Shown one piece after another: positions 5,715 to 15,455 of a stretch of 29,449 nt of DNA. Numbering within the stretch: the first letter of the stretch is position 1; every line of letters starts with the position of its first letter. The DNA lies in IMG/VR virus record IMGVR_UViG_3300042445_003695, positions 1 through 29,449 of that record; one strand, given 5' to 3'. This stretch comes from a virus. The notes beneath the pieces were generated by a model, which saw nothing but the letters and a program-made list of their open reading frames with translations, searched no databases and had not been told where the DNA came from. The translations under genes and the position numbers were made by a program.

Positions 5715-6985
5715 TGATTACTACAGAAGACGTATCTAGTGTTGCCGAATTAGGTAAAGGTAATATAGCTGAAAATGCTAAAAATTTTTTAAAAGGTAAA
5801 GCTGAAGGTTTTATTGAGGCAAAAAAACAATCTTTTGAAAAATTAAAAACTGAAATTGAAGATTTAGGTAAGCAATTAGAACAATCAGCTAAAGATTATG
5901 AAGAAAAAATAAAATCATTTGGTAATATATCAACTGAAGCAGCAATTGCTGTTGGAGTTACTGCTGCTACTGTTGCTGCTACTGCTATTAGAAATAATAA
6001 TACTGATGATGTTAATCAACAAGAACAAAATCTAGTTAAAAAAGCATTTGAGGCTGAACAAAAAGCAATTCAAGATAACATTATATCAAAAAGGACTGAA
6101 TTAGAAAATAAATTAAAAGGTTATTTACCTCAAGAGTTACAAGAAGTTGAAGCAGTCTATAAATCAACACAAGATACTATAGAAGCAAAACGAAATGATA
6201 TTAGAAATGGAAGTAAAATTAAAGTTTCTTCATCTAGTGTTATTACTGTTGTTGGTGTTTTAGCTGATTATTTATTAGGTACTGTATCTATAGGTAATAA
6301 AAAGATAGAAAATTTAGTAGATAAAGTAAATTTATTTATAAAAAATATAAAAACAGAAAAAGATATTCAAAAAGCTAAATTATATGTTAATAGAGCTAAA
6401 CTAATAATAAATACAAATAGACAAAGATTAGAAACAATTCAAACTATATTATCAATACTAGAAATATTAATTCCATTATTAGATATTATATTAGGTTTAT
6501 TTAAATCTAACCCTATCCCTTCAGCTGTTCCTCCAGGAGTTGGTGTTCCTTTAGGTACTATTAATACTATAGATTCTAAAACTAAAACATTAGATGATAT
6601 AAAACTTGCTGCATCTATACTATTACGTATATCTAATAAAATAGTTTCTAAATTATTAGATGATTTAGATTATCAAGAAAGTAGACTATTACCTATAGAA
6701 GGATTACTAGATTCAGGTTTAAATAACTTAACAGCAAGTCAAATTCAAAGTTTAGGACCTCAATTGGGGTATTTACAGGGGTATGATTATAAAGGATTTA
6801 AATTTTTTATCAAAGAAGAAAATGATTCTAAATTTGTTGTTAAAGGAAATAAACGTAAATATGCAACAGCTGTTAATAGAGATGGAAATGATATTTTAAA
6901 AAGTACATCTTCATTTACTTTATCACCTGATGTATTAATTGAAGAATTAAAATTACAAATAGACCGAAAGGGTCTCGTAGCTTAA
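5714..6985 (+). CDS. Helical protein with hydrophobic segments, baseplate operon
   Basis: A 423-residue protein of unknown family. The N-terminal 70 residues and residues 100-165 are charged coiled coil. Hydrophobic stretches occur at about 76-92 (AAIAVGVTAATVAATA), 174-189 (SVITVVGVLADYLLGT) and 243-263 (TILSILEILIPLLDIILGLF). A Pro/Gly-rich turn (AVPPGVGVPLG) follows, then more helix and a short beta-rich C-terminus. Coiled coil combined with membrane-like segments recalls tape-measure or membrane-inserting ejection proteins. However, it is shorter than a tape measure and sits between spike and gp25, so a hub or injection role is inference. It starts in the TAATG junction of the spike gene. 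Confidence 0.7.
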   Translation: MITTEDVSSVAELGKGNIAENAKNFLKGKAEGFIEAKKQSFEKLKTEIEDLGKQLEQSAKDYEEKIKSFGNISTEAAIAVGVTAATVAATAIRNNNTDDVNQQEQNLVKKAFEAEQKAIQDNIISKRTELENKLKGYLPQELQEVEAVYKSTQDTIEAKRNDIRNGSKIKVSSSSVITVVGVLADYLLGTVSIGNKKIENLVDKVNLFIKNIKTEKDIQKAKLYVNRAKLIINTNRQRLETIQTILSILEILIPLLDIILGLFKSNPIPSAVPPGVGVPLGTINTIDSKTKTLDDIKLAASILLRISNKIVSKLLDDLDYQESRLLPIEGLLDSGLNNLTASQIQSLGPQLGYLQGYDYKGFKFFIKEENDSKFVVKGNKRKYATAVNRDGNDILKSTSSFTLSPDVLIEELKLQIDRKGLVA

Positions 6986-6993
6986 TATTTATA
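6984..6993 (+). promoter_or_regulatory. AATATTTATA, variant of putative late promoter motif
   Basis: A one-base variant of TATATTTATA spans the stop codon of the upstream gene and ends 3 bases before the ATG at 6997. It is too close to the start for an ordinary leader, so it may be a weak promoter, a translation-initiation A/T context, or chance. Confidence 0.25.
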
Positions 6994-6996
6994 ATC

Positions 6997-7290
6997 ATGA
7001 AAGTAGACGTATTTAAAAAACTTATTAAAGAAGCTGTGCGTGAAGTTCTAAGAGAAGAATTATCACAGGTTAAACCTACTCCAATACAAGAAAACAGAAC
7101 AATGAGTTTTACAACTCAAGATATTGATATGGTAGCATATAGACAAAATCTAGCTACTAATATGGGTTTAACTCTTCCACCCCAACCTAAAGCTCAATCA
7201 ACCGGTAATCCATATTTAGATATTATAGCAGAAACTGCTTCTAGTATGACTCCTCAAGATATAGCAGCAATGAGACAATATAACGAATAA
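6997..7290 (+). CDS. Small protein with amphipathic N-terminal helix, 97 residues
   Basis: The first 24 residues form a strongly charged amphipathic helix (VFKKLIKEAVREVLREEL). This type of sequence is often seen at the N-terminus of small phage structural or assembly proteins and could be a docking helix. The rest is Gln/Pro/Thr-rich with a PPQPKAQST linker and ends in a short helix (TPQDIAAMRQYNE). There is no membrane segment. It lies 2 bases before the gp25-like gene, in the operon. Its function is unknown; a role in baseplate assembly is suggested by position only. Confidence 0.7.
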   Translation: MKVDVFKKLIKEAVREVLREELSQVKPTPIQENRTMSFTTQDIDMVAYRQNLATNMGLTLPPQPKAQSTGNPYLDIIAETASSMTPQDIAAMRQYNE

Positions 7291-7292
7291 AC

Positions 7293-7703
7293 ATGCCTAT
7301 ACCTCAAGTAATAAGAATAGATCCTAGAGATTTAGATAAAAATAGAGCAATAGGAATTAGTCTTCCTTTTAATGCTGGGGGTGTATTTAATAAAACATAT
7401 TCAACTAAAGATCAAATCAAATCAAATCTGATTAATCTTTTACTAACTTATAAGGGGGAAAGAATAGAAAATCCTGAATTTGGGGCTGATTTATCTCGAT
7501 TATTATTTGAACCTTTAACTGAAGATCTATATCCAAGGATTCAAAATCAAATAATTTCAAGTGTAAATATGTATATTCCTGAAATTACACTTTTAGATAT
7601 TGAGATAACCCCTAATATTGATTACAATACAGTTAGTGTTAATGTAAATTATAGATTAAACATTTCAGGACAACAAGATAATATTATAATTGAATTACAA
7701 TAA
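7293..7703 (+). CDS. Baseplate wedge protein, gp25/GPW-like
   Basis: A 136-residue protein, close to T4 gp25 (132 residues). It has the family hallmark at about residues 54-75: KGERIENPEFGADLSRLLFEP, matching the usual Gly-Glu-Arg ... Pro-x-Phe-Gly ... Leu-Phe-Glu-Pro pattern. This is preceded by a helix (KDQIKSNLINLLLTYK) and followed by beta-strands. gp25 forms the inner part of the baseplate wedge and initiates sheath polymerisation; the family also includes TssE of type VI secretion systems. Its stop codon overlaps the start of the gp6-like gene (TAATG), the same order as in T4 (25 before 6). Confidence 0.9.
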   Translation: MPIPQVIRIDPRDLDKNRAIGISLPFNAGGVFNKTYSTKDQIKSNLINLLLTYKGERIENPEFGADLSRLLFEPLTEDLYPRIQNQIISSVNMYIPEITLLDIEITPNIDYNTVSVNVNYRLNISGQQDNIIIELQ

Positions 7704-9520
7704 TGGCTGAGGATAAACAAATAAAATATATAAATAAAACCTTTGGTGATTTTAAATTATCACTTCAAGAGTTTGCTAAAACATATTTTTCAGATAATTA
7801 TAATGACTTTTCAGATGCCTCTCCTGGCAGTATGTTTATTGAAATGGCATCCTATGTTGGTGATGTTTCGTCATTTTATATTGATTCTCAAATTCAAGAA
7901 AACTTTTTAAACTTAGCTAAAGAAAAAGAAAGTTTATATAATTTAGCTTATTCATTTGGTTATCGTCCTAAAATATCATATGCTTCTACTACTACTTTAG
8001 ATGTATATCAATTAATCCCAACAATATTAGATGGAGGTAACGTTAAACCTGATTTTACTTATTCTCTTTTAATAGCTGAAAATACTATTATAAATAATAA
8101 TTCAAATAGTCAAAAATTTCTCACTACAGCTCCTATAGACTTTTCAGATACAGCATCTGCAACTATAAGCTATGTTGATAATAATTACTTTTTAGTAAAA
8201 AAACAGGTAGATGTAATATCAGCAGAAGTAAAAACTGCAACTTTTTCATTTACTTCACCTAAAAAATTTGATTCTATATCTATTAATGATTCTAATATTC
8301 TTCAAATATTAGAAGTTAAAGATAGTGATAGCAATTTATGGTATGAGGTTCCATACTTAGCTCAAGATTCAATCCCTTTATCTACATCCAACCCTACTTC
8401 AGGAAGTGATGGAATTAATTATTTATTAAATTTTCAACGTGTACCTCGTCGTTTTGTAACACGAATAAAACCAAATGATACATTAGAATTACAATTTGGG
8501 GCAGGTATATCTACTAATAGTACTGATACTACTATATTACCAACTCCCGAAAATATCAATTTAGGATTAATACCAAGTGTATCAACCAATATAGATGATT
8601 ATAATAAAGCATCAATATTTTATACTAAAGCATATGGTTTAGTACCTCAAAATACTACATTAACTGTAAAATATTTAGTTGGAGGTGGTTTAACCTCAAA
8701 CACTCCAGCGAATTCATTAACAAGTATTAATAATTCTTTTATATCATTTAAATATAACGGACTAATAAATAGTGCTATTACAGGAAGTATTTTGAATAGT
8801 GTAGTTTGTAATAATGAGTCTGCTTCATTGGGTGGTCGAGGAGCTGATACTATTGAAGAAATTCGTTTAAATGCATTAAATGCGTATTCATCTCAAAATA
8901 GAACTGTAACTAAAGAAGATTACATTATGCGTGCTTTAAGTATGCCTTCTAAATATGGTACTATATCAAAAGCATATTTAACTCAAGAAACATATAACTC
9001 ATTAGGTAATTTATTAGATAAAAACCCACTAAGTCTAGATTTATATGTATTAGGATATAATTCAAATAAAACATTAACATCAGCTAATGCGACGTTAAAA
9101 GCTAACTTAAAAAAATATCTTAATCAGTATCGTATGGTTACTGATGCTATTAATATTAAAAACGCGTTTTATATTAATTTAGGAATTAATTTTGAAATTA
9201 ATTCTGATCCAAGTTATAATAATAATGAGTTACTATCTACGTGTATTTCTCAATTAAAAAATTATTTTAATATAGACGCATGGCAAATAAATCAACCTAT
9301 TATTTTAGCCGAGATTAATGCGCTTTTACTTAAAATACCTGGTGTTAGATCAATAGCTAAAGTTGAAGTAATAAATAAACAAGGAGGAGGATATTCTCAA
9401 TATGGGTATGATGTTCATGCTGCAACTAGGAATGGGATTTTATATCCTTCAATAGATCCTAGTATATTTGAAATTCGTTATCCTGATCTTGATATAAATG
9501 GTAGAATAATCACATATTAA
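7703..9520 (+). CDS. Baseplate wedge protein, gp6/baseplate-J-like
   Basis: A 605-residue protein, near the 660 of T4 gp6. The N-terminus has the typical LQEFAKTYFSDNYNDFSDAS, PGSMFIEMASYVGDVSSFYI and NLAYSFGYRPK segments of gp6-like proteins. At about residues 377-405 it has GGRGADTIEEIRLNALNAYS and RTVTKEDY, the conserved core of gp6/baseplate J proteins. The C-terminal region is alpha/beta with a PGVRSIAKVEV segment. gp6 dimers form the ring that holds the wedges together around the hub. It is translated from the TAATG junction of the gp25-like gene, and the next gene follows 3 bases after its stop. Confidence 0.88.
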   Translation: MAEDKQIKYINKTFGDFKLSLQEFAKTYFSDNYNDFSDASPGSMFIEMASYVGDVSSFYIDSQIQENFLNLAKEKESLYNLAYSFGYRPKISYASTTTLDVYQLIPTILDGGNVKPDFTYSLLIAENTIINNNSNSQKFLTTAPIDFSDTASATISYVDNNYFLVKKQVDVISAEVKTATFSFTSPKKFDSISINDSNILQILEVKDSDSNLWYEVPYLAQDSIPLSTSNPTSGSDGINYLLNFQRVPRRFVTRIKPNDTLELQFGAGISTNSTDTTILPTPENINLGLIPSVSTNIDDYNKASIFYTKAYGLVPQNTTLTVKYLVGGGLTSNTPANSLTSINNSFISFKYNGLINSAITGSILNSVVCNNESASLGGRGADTIEEIRLNALNAYSSQNRTVTKEDYIMRALSMPSKYGTISKAYLTQETYNSLGNLLDKNPLSLDLYVLGYNSNKTLTSANATLKANLKKYLNQYRMVTDAINIKNAFYINLGINFEINSDPSYNNNELLSTCISQLKNYFNIDAWQINQPIILAEINALLLKIPGVRSIAKVEVINKQGGGYSQYGYDVHAATRNGILYPSIDPSIFEIRYPDLDINGRIITY

Positions 9521-9523
9521 AAA

Positions 9524-10600
9524 ATGGCAGTATATAAAATATTTCCTAATAAGGACGCTTCAATATATTCATATTATCCTACAAAAAACGCAGGGTTAGA
9601 TGAAATATTAGATATAAGTTTATACAAAACAATAGAGGAAACTGGAGAAGTTTCTAGAGCATTGTTATCATTTTCTAATACTGACATATCGAATCTATTA
9701 ACTAATACAATAAGTTCAAGTAATTATAAAGCATATTTAAAATTATACTTAGCTAATGCTTCTGAAATTCCTTTAAACTATACTATATACTGCCACCCTA
9801 TATCTGGTTCTTGGGATATGGGTATTGGTAGAGCAGCTAATGTACCTTCTACTGTAGAAGGAGTAAGTTGGAGATATAAAGACACATTAAGTGGAAGTGT
9901 ATTTACTTCATCAGTAGCTAATGCTACTAATGCATTTAATGGAAATAATATAGGAGGAGGAAGTTGGTATACTGGGAGTAATTTGATTTCTACTCAATCC
10001 TTTAGTTATATTACTAATAAAGATATAGAACTAGATGTTACTAATGCTATTAGTTCTAGTTATTATCAAGATGGATTTATAATTAAACATTCTTCTTCAT
10101 TAGAATTTTCTACAGGTTCATCATTTGAAACTAAATATTTTTCATCAGATACTCATACTATTTATCCTCCATGCTTAGAATTTAGATGGAATGATTTTAT
10201 ATATTCTACAGGTTCATTAACAACCATCCAATCTGATAATATTAATATTTCAATAGCTAATAATAAAGGAGAATTTAAAGAAGATTCAGTAAATCGTTTT
10301 AGAGTAAATGTAAGAGATCGTTACCCAACTAGGACGTTTCAAACATCTTCATTATATTTAAATAATAAAGTTCTACCTACATCTTCATATTATGCTATAA
10401 AAGATATCAAAACTGAAGAAATTATAATAGATTTTGATACTACATTTACTAAATTATCAGCTGATTCATCTGGTAATTATTTTGATCTATATATGAATGG
10501 ATTACAGCCTGAGCGATATTATTCTATTATAATTAAATCTGTAATTAATAAAAGTGTATTGATGTTTGAGGATAGTAATTATTTTAAAATTATACAGTAA
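9524..10600 (+). CDS. DNRLRE-like beta-sandwich tail/baseplate protein
   Basis: A 358-residue beta-rich protein. Residues about 5-230 follow the DNRLRE (CBM96-like) domain pattern seen in secreted carbohydrate-binding proteins. The pattern elements are KDASIYSYYPTKNAGLDEIL, then RALLSFSNTDIS, AYLKLYLANAS, a Ser-Trp-Asp, GVSWRYKD, DIELDVTNAISS, and a final KYFSSDTHTIYPPCLEFRW. The last 130 residues (VNRFRVNVRDRYPTRTFQ onward) are a separate unassigned beta domain. The gene lies directly after gp6, where T4 has gene 7, and overlaps the next gene by 1 base. It may be a structural wedge component, or a baseplate-mounted carbohydrate-binding protein touching the host surface. The domain call is by eye. 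Confidence 0.65.
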   Translation: MAVYKIFPNKDASIYSYYPTKNAGLDEILDISLYKTIEETGEVSRALLSFSNTDISNLLTNTISSSNYKAYLKLYLANASEIPLNYTIYCHPISGSWDMGIGRAANVPSTVEGVSWRYKDTLSGSVFTSSVANATNAFNGNNIGGGSWYTGSNLISTQSFSYITNKDIELDVTNAISSSYYQDGFIIKHSSSLEFSTGSSFETKYFSSDTHTIYPPCLEFRWNDFIYSTGSLTTIQSDNINISIANNKGEFKEDSVNRFRVNVRDRYPTRTFQTSSLYLNNKVLPTSSYYAIKDIKTEEIIIDFDTTFTKLSADSSGNYFDLYMNGLQPERYYSIIIKSVINKSVLMFEDSNYFKIIQ

Positions 10601-10932
10601 TGTCTGAAGTTGTAAAATTAAATCAAAATATTTTTATTAAAGGAGATTTTGAAAAAGTAGTTGATACGGGGTTTAGACAATTAATAAAAATAACTCCAAA
10701 TACTACTTTTACTTTAGATGATTTTTTTGAATTATACGAAAATTTATTTGAAAGTATTCCTAAAGAAGGAGATTTAAAATCTCACAGATATATATTGAAT
10801 AAAACAGCAGAATATTTAGGAATAAACATAAATGAAAACATTGATATTCAAGCTTTATTAGATGAAATAACATCTTTAAGACAAGAATTATTGGATGCTA
10901 ATAAAACATTATTAGATTTAAATAAAAAATAA
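10600..10932 (+). CDS. Hypothetical protein of the baseplate operon, 110 residues
   Basis: A mixed protein with an N-terminal strand region (NQNIFIKGDFEKVVDTGFRQ), an acidic aromatic helix (TLDDFFELYENLFESIP), a small helical segment around a LKSHRYILNKTAEYLGI stretch, and a C-terminal coiled coil (LLDEITSLRQELLDANKTLL). It has TAATG junctions on both sides, so it is tightly coupled to the DNRLRE-like gene and the giant tail gene. The C-terminal coiled coil suggests oligomerisation or attachment to a larger structural protein. It is not recognised as a known T4 gene product. Confidence 0.7.
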   Translation: MSEVVKLNQNIFIKGDFEKVVDTGFRQLIKITPNTTFTLDDFFELYENLFESIPKEGDLKSHRYILNKTAEYLGININENIDIQALLDEITSLRQELLDANKTLLDLNKK

Positions 10933-13900
10933 TGGCAGATAATATTACAATTGTAGGTAACGTAAATAGTATCCAACGTATATCTCGATTTAAAGCAACA
11001 GATACAAATTTATTATCTATTGATAGTCTCCCTCAAAATTTTGGGCGTAAAGGAGATTTTATTGAATTTTTTATTTATGATGATAACAATAATTTAATTG
11101 CATTAGATTATAATTATACTGATTTTAAATTACCAACAAATCAATTTTTATATAGTGACAATACTCTTCCTGAAATATTAATAGACCCAACTTTAGATAT
11201 TGAAAATTCAGGGTATAATAATGGGAATTTTAAATCCCAATATAGTTTCTTTAGGAGAAAATTTTCAGAATCTAATAATGATTTATTTATAAGTGAAATT
11301 TCTGAAGACAGAACAGAAATAAGAGTAAATTCAATTAAATTAACTTCATCAGATTTAGTTAAAGAAGCCCAAAATTTAATCAATGAATTGACTTCAGTTT
11401 CATATCAAAAATATTATATAGCTAATTTTTTTGATGATATCCAACAAACAGTAATTAATGTTGCTATTGATAATACTACTGAGATTCCTTCTGTATTATT
11501 CAAATTATATGAACCATTATCATCAGATATATTAGAAAAAGATACATTATGGGTTACAGAAGAGATTACTGAACCTTATGTATTTAATATTAATCTAGAT
11601 GTAATAATAATACCTGAACCTCTCCCACAATTAAGAGGACCAAATTTTGATATTGAAATAGATATAAAACAAAATTTATCTACTGGTTATCAAACTTATT
11701 CATCTTTAGTATCATCTTTAACTGGATCTTCATATCATAAAGTTTTAAATTTTATGAATGATAATTCATATGATTTAAATATTGATTATACTTCATTTAA
11801 TAACTTTATCCATTTTAGCTCAGCTAAAAAACGTTTAGAAATATTTTATGATAAAGCTAAACAAATTGAAGATTACAATAATGATATTTTAACACTTACA
11901 AATTCAACCTCATTATTAAAAAATACTGAATCTGCATCTATTAAATTAAAAATAGATAACATATTTAAGCATTTTGATGGATTTGAAAATTATCTATATC
12001 ATGAATCTTCTTCATATGCTTGGCCTAAATCTGGAAGTAATAAACCATATATTTTATTATCTACTGGATCATCTATAACTAAACTTTGGTATAGTAATTA
12101 TACTTCTTCTGCTACTGCATACGATGATAATAATTTAGATCATTTATACAATACTATTCCAGAATATATTAAAAATGATCCTGATAATTACCAACCATAT
12201 TTTGATTTTATAGATATGATTGGCCATTATTTTGATAATATATGGATTTATATTACATCAATTAATGAATTATATAATGCTGATAATAATCTTGAAAAAG
12301 GTGTATCTAAAGATTTAGTTTATGATGCTTTAAAATCATTAGGTGTTAGTTTATATAATAGTAAAGGAGATAATCAGTTTGATAATTATATAACTGGTTT
12401 AAATAGTGGCAGTATATTGTTTACTGATGATTTTTCTTCAACTAGTAGTTTTCTAAATAACATTCCTAAAAAAGATTTATTAGCTGAAACCTATAAAAGA
12501 ATATATCATAATTTAATTCTATTAAATAAAAGTAAAGGTACAGCTGTTGGCTTACAGAATTTAATTACTACTTTTGGTGTTACAAGTAGTATATTTGAAC
12601 CTAAAGAATTTGGTGGTTCAACCAAAATAAATGAACTTAAAGGATATGATAATGATAAAATAACTATTCAAAATAACACTATTGATGGTAATGTTTTATC
12701 ACCATTTATATCTTTACAAAATCCTATATCTTCATCCGCTGAATTTACTTCAACAGATTTACATTTTGTTGATTTATCATTTTCTCCCCAAAACCAATTA
12801 AACTCTAGAATATCAGCATCAGTTGCAATAACATCCCCTACATTTTCATTAGATGATTATATTGGTGATCCTAGATTAATGGCATCTTCATCTTATGATT
12901 CATTAATTAATCAACAATATTATTTTACATCAGCTAGTGCTGCTATTTCTGGTAGTGCACAACGTTTAGATTATAAAGGATTTATTGGGTTAGTAAAATA
13001 TTTTGATAATAGTTTATTCAAAATGTTAAAGGATTTTGTTCCTGCACGGACAAATACATTAACCGGGGTGACAATAAAATCCCCTGTACTTGAACGTAAT
13101 AAAATTATAACCCACCATCCAAAAGTAACAGAAGAAACAATACATGAAGCTAATTATATGGTTCCTGTACTTTCTGAAGATAAAGACTATTACTATGATA
13201 AATTACCTGGAAATAAAGCTCAATTTTACACTGGAGAATTATCAGGTTCATATGCTAATATAAATGATACTTTTGAAAATTCAAATCCCAACCCGTATTT
13301 ACAACCTACAGAATCTATTAATTTAAATAATTTTAATCATAGTGATTTTAATGTTACTTTAAATAATATATCATCTAGTGTAATATCAAATTCTAAATTT
13401 AAGGTTGAAAAATTATATATATCATCAAATAATAGATTATTCCAACCAACTCCTTCTACAGAATATATATCTAATGCTGAGTTGCAAGATAGTTATGATA
13501 CATTATTAGGTCATCAACGTTCTCGTTATGATGGTTCTAAATTATCTAGTGCAACATATAATAACTATACATCAGCTTCTGCTAATTATGGTGGAGATAT
13601 ATCATATGGTAAAACAGCAACTATTGATCATAATACTAGTAAAATTGGTATCTTTACTCAAATAAATGATACTGATAAATTATTTGATATACCTCTTAGA
13701 TCTAATGTAGCTTTAAGATATTTGGTAGATATAGATGGTAATTTAACAGAATTAAATAAAAAGAATAAACGTTGGCATGAAGTACAGAATACATTTAAAG
13801 CTGGACAAACAGCCACAGTAGCTTTATTTGATAACCAAAAATATTCAGACCAAAAGAAAACTGATGGTATTAAACTAATATATAGTAGTGGGTATTCATA

Positions 13901-15404
13901 TTTTCCTATGATATATGCTGCAAATCCTGCTGATGATAAGTTGTTTTTTAATTATACTGGAGATAGTATATCTAAAATATTTAAAATAAACACTGTTGGT
14001 GGATTTATAAATGGTTCTTCAACTTTAACCTACCCGTTAGTAGGAGGAAAAGGATATAAATTATTTAATAAAACAAATGATCCTAATTCTCCAGGACCAG
14101 ATACCCCAAATCCAAGTAATGTTGAAGGTAATGCTTATTATTCTAATAATGGAGTAAATACTTTTTCTACATATAGTATACAAGAAACAGGTAAGCAAAG
14201 ATTTAATGCTAAGTTTGATGTTAATGTAACATTTAATGAAGCTAATCAAAGTGGATCATTTACATTCAAAATTAATAAAGTAGGTACTGCTACCCCATTA
14301 AGAGAACTAAGTATAGCAGTGACTTCTTCATATAGTTCTACCCAATATACCGATCTTTTATTTGCTTCTATAACAGGTACTACTATAGTAACAACTGCTC
14401 CAACAAAAGTATATAATACAAATGGAACATTTGTTAAAATTTTACAACCAACTTTATTACATAAGATAATTCCATACCAATATGTTGATGGATGTTATGG
14501 TCAAGGATCATTTGCTAGAGGATTATGGGTTGAAACTCTTTATTTTAATGCGATAACTTCAAATTCTAATGTATATTATGATCAAGATGGTCAACCTTGT
14601 AGTAGTATATATGCTTTACCATCATCTGATAGATTTTTATATGAATTACCTGAAAATAATTTATCAAATACTTTATCTTTTGATGTATTAACCCCAGAAC
14701 AAACATTTACATTAAATGATAAAATAACATTTGAATTTAGTGCTGGAGGTAGTGCGGGGAATTTTTCAACAGCTAATTATACCGCTTCTATAAGTAGTGG
14801 AGGTGTATTTTTTAATCAATTAAGTACTAACCAAGTAGGAAGTTATCCATATGCTGAAAATACTACCACTCCATTTATCTCAGGTTCAACAGGGGTTAAT
14901 ACTATTGCATTTAGTAGTGAATTAAGCTCATTAAAAGATTACCAATTTGTCCCTAGTGGAAGTGGTATTCCATATAATGATCAGAATTCATTGTGGAATA
15001 AGTACGGAGACATAGATTATACTTTTTCTCCAAGTGTAGGAGATATTATGTTTATTTATTATGGAGGTGTTGGGAATTTTTTTGAATCTAATATCACGGC
15101 AGTAACATCATCAAATGGAAGACTTTTATTAAGTTTGTCTCCCGATTTACCTAGTGGTCTACGATTAACCTCATATGTATCTACCCCAACTCCTACAGTA
15201 GATAAGTTTTTATTATTAAAAAAAGTAAATGATGAAACTAATGTAGTACTTACATTCCACAAACCTGATAATTCAACATCTTTAGGACTTTTAATTCCCG
15301 AAAACATTAATCCAAAGGTTTTAGATAATATAGATGTAATAACTAAAGAAATTAAACAAAAATTAATTGATCAAGGATCATTAAGTAGTGGAGGTTCATT
15401 TTAA
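10932..15404 (+). CDS. Giant tail/baseplate protein, 1490 residues
   Basis: A very long, Ser/Thr/Asn/Tyr-rich protein. The middle (about residues 510-565) carries a helical motif common in tail proteins of large myoviruses: LAETYKRIYHNLILLNKSKG, then GLQNLITTFGVTSS and KEFGGS, comparable to the Lys-x-Lys-Gly-Thr ... Phe-Gly motif of P2 gpI-like tail proteins. Around 855-930 is another tail-associated segment (RSRYDGSKLSSATYNNYTSA, then SYGKTATIDHN). The rest is beta-rich. Its position after gp6 and its size make it a candidate for the gp7-equivalent outer wedge protein, possibly fused with fibre-attachment domains. That equivalence is inferred from gene order. There is no signal peptide and no membrane segment. 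It is the last gene of the operon starting at 4181; a 51-base gap with a late promoter-like motif follows. Confidence 0.75.
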   Translation: MADNITIVGNVNSIQRISRFKATDTNLLSIDSLPQNFGRKGDFIEFFIYDDNNNLIALDYNYTDFKLPTNQFLYSDNTLPEILIDPTLDIENSGYNNGNFKSQYSFFRRKFSESNNDLFISEISEDRTEIRVNSIKLTSSDLVKEAQNLINELTSVSYQKYYIANFFDDIQQTVINVAIDNTTEIPSVLFKLYEPLSSDILEKDTLWVTEEITEPYVFNINLDVIIIPEPLPQLRGPNFDIEIDIKQNLSTGYQTYSSLVSSLTGSSYHKVLNFMNDNSYDLNIDYTSFNNFIHFSSAKKRLEIFYDKAKQIEDYNNDILTLTNSTSLLKNTESASIKLKIDNIFKHFDGFENYLYHESSSYAWPKSGSNKPYILLSTGSSITKLWYSNYTSSATAYDDNNLDHLYNTIPEYIKNDPDNYQPYFDFIDMIGHYFDNIWIYITSINELYNADNNLEKGVSKDLVYDALKSLGVSLYNSKGDNQFDNYITGLNSGSILFTDDFSSTSSFLNNIPKKDLLAETYKRIYHNLILLNKSKGTAVGLQNLITTFGVTSSIFEPKEFGGSTKINELKGYDNDKITIQNNTIDGNVLSPFISLQNPISSSAEFTSTDLHFVDLSFSPQNQLNSRISASVAITSPTFSLDDYIGDPRLMASSSYDSLINQQYYFTSASAAISGSAQRLDYKGFIGLVKYFDNSLFKMLKDFVPARTNTLTGVTIKSPVLERNKIITHHPKVTEETIHEANYMVPVLSEDKDYYYDKLPGNKAQFYTGELSGSYANINDTFENSNPNPYLQPTESINLNNFNHSDFNVTLNNISSSVISNSKFKVEKLYISSNNRLFQPTPSTEYISNAELQDSYDTLLGHQRSRYDGSKLSSATYNNYTSASANYGGDISYGKTATIDHNTSKIGIFTQINDTDKLFDIPLRSNVALRYLVDIDGNLTELNKKNKRWHEVQNTFKAGQTATVALFDNQKYSDQKKTDGIKLIYSSGYSYFPMIYAANPADDKLFFNYTGDSISKIFKINTVGGFINGSSTLTYPLVGGKGYKLFNKTNDPNSPGPDTPNPSNVEGNAYYSNNGVNTFSTYSIQETGKQRFNAKFDVNVTFNEANQSGSFTFKINKVGTATPLRELSIAVTSSYSSTQYTDLLFASITGTTIVTTAPTKVYNTNGTFVKILQPTLLHKIIPYQYVDGCYGQGSFARGLWVETLYFNAITSNSNVYYDQDGQPCSSIYALPSSDRFLYELPENNLSNTLSFDVLTPEQTFTLNDKITFEFSAGGSAGNFSTANYTASISSGGVFFNQLSTNQVGSYPYAENTTTPFISGSTGVNTIAFSSELSSLKDYQFVPSGSGIPYNDQNSLWNKYGDIDYTFSPSVGDIMFIYYGGVGNFFESNITAVTSSNGRLLLSLSPDLPSGLRLTSYVSTPTPTVDKFLLLKKVNDETNVVLTFHKPDNSTSLGLLIPENINPKVLDNIDVITKEIKQKLIDQGSLSSGGSF

Positions 15405-15425
15405 TTAAAAAAATTATAAAATATA

Positions 15426-15435
15426 TATATTTATA
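15426..15435 (+). promoter_or_regulatory. Putative late promoter TATATTTATA before tail appendage genes
   Basis: An exact copy of the motif at 4157. It lies in the 51-base gap after the giant tail gene, 20 bases before the ATG at 15456. This is one of the few real gaps in the structural region, which supports a promoter reading. Confidence 0.45.
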
Positions 15436-15455
15436 CCAAAATAACAGATTAAATT

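Noticed and set aside
6961-6975. Small hairpin AGACC-GAAAG-GGTCT at the end of the 423-residue gene
   Set aside because: It has only a 5-bp stem inside coding sequence with no T-run, so it is too weak to call a terminator or processing site.
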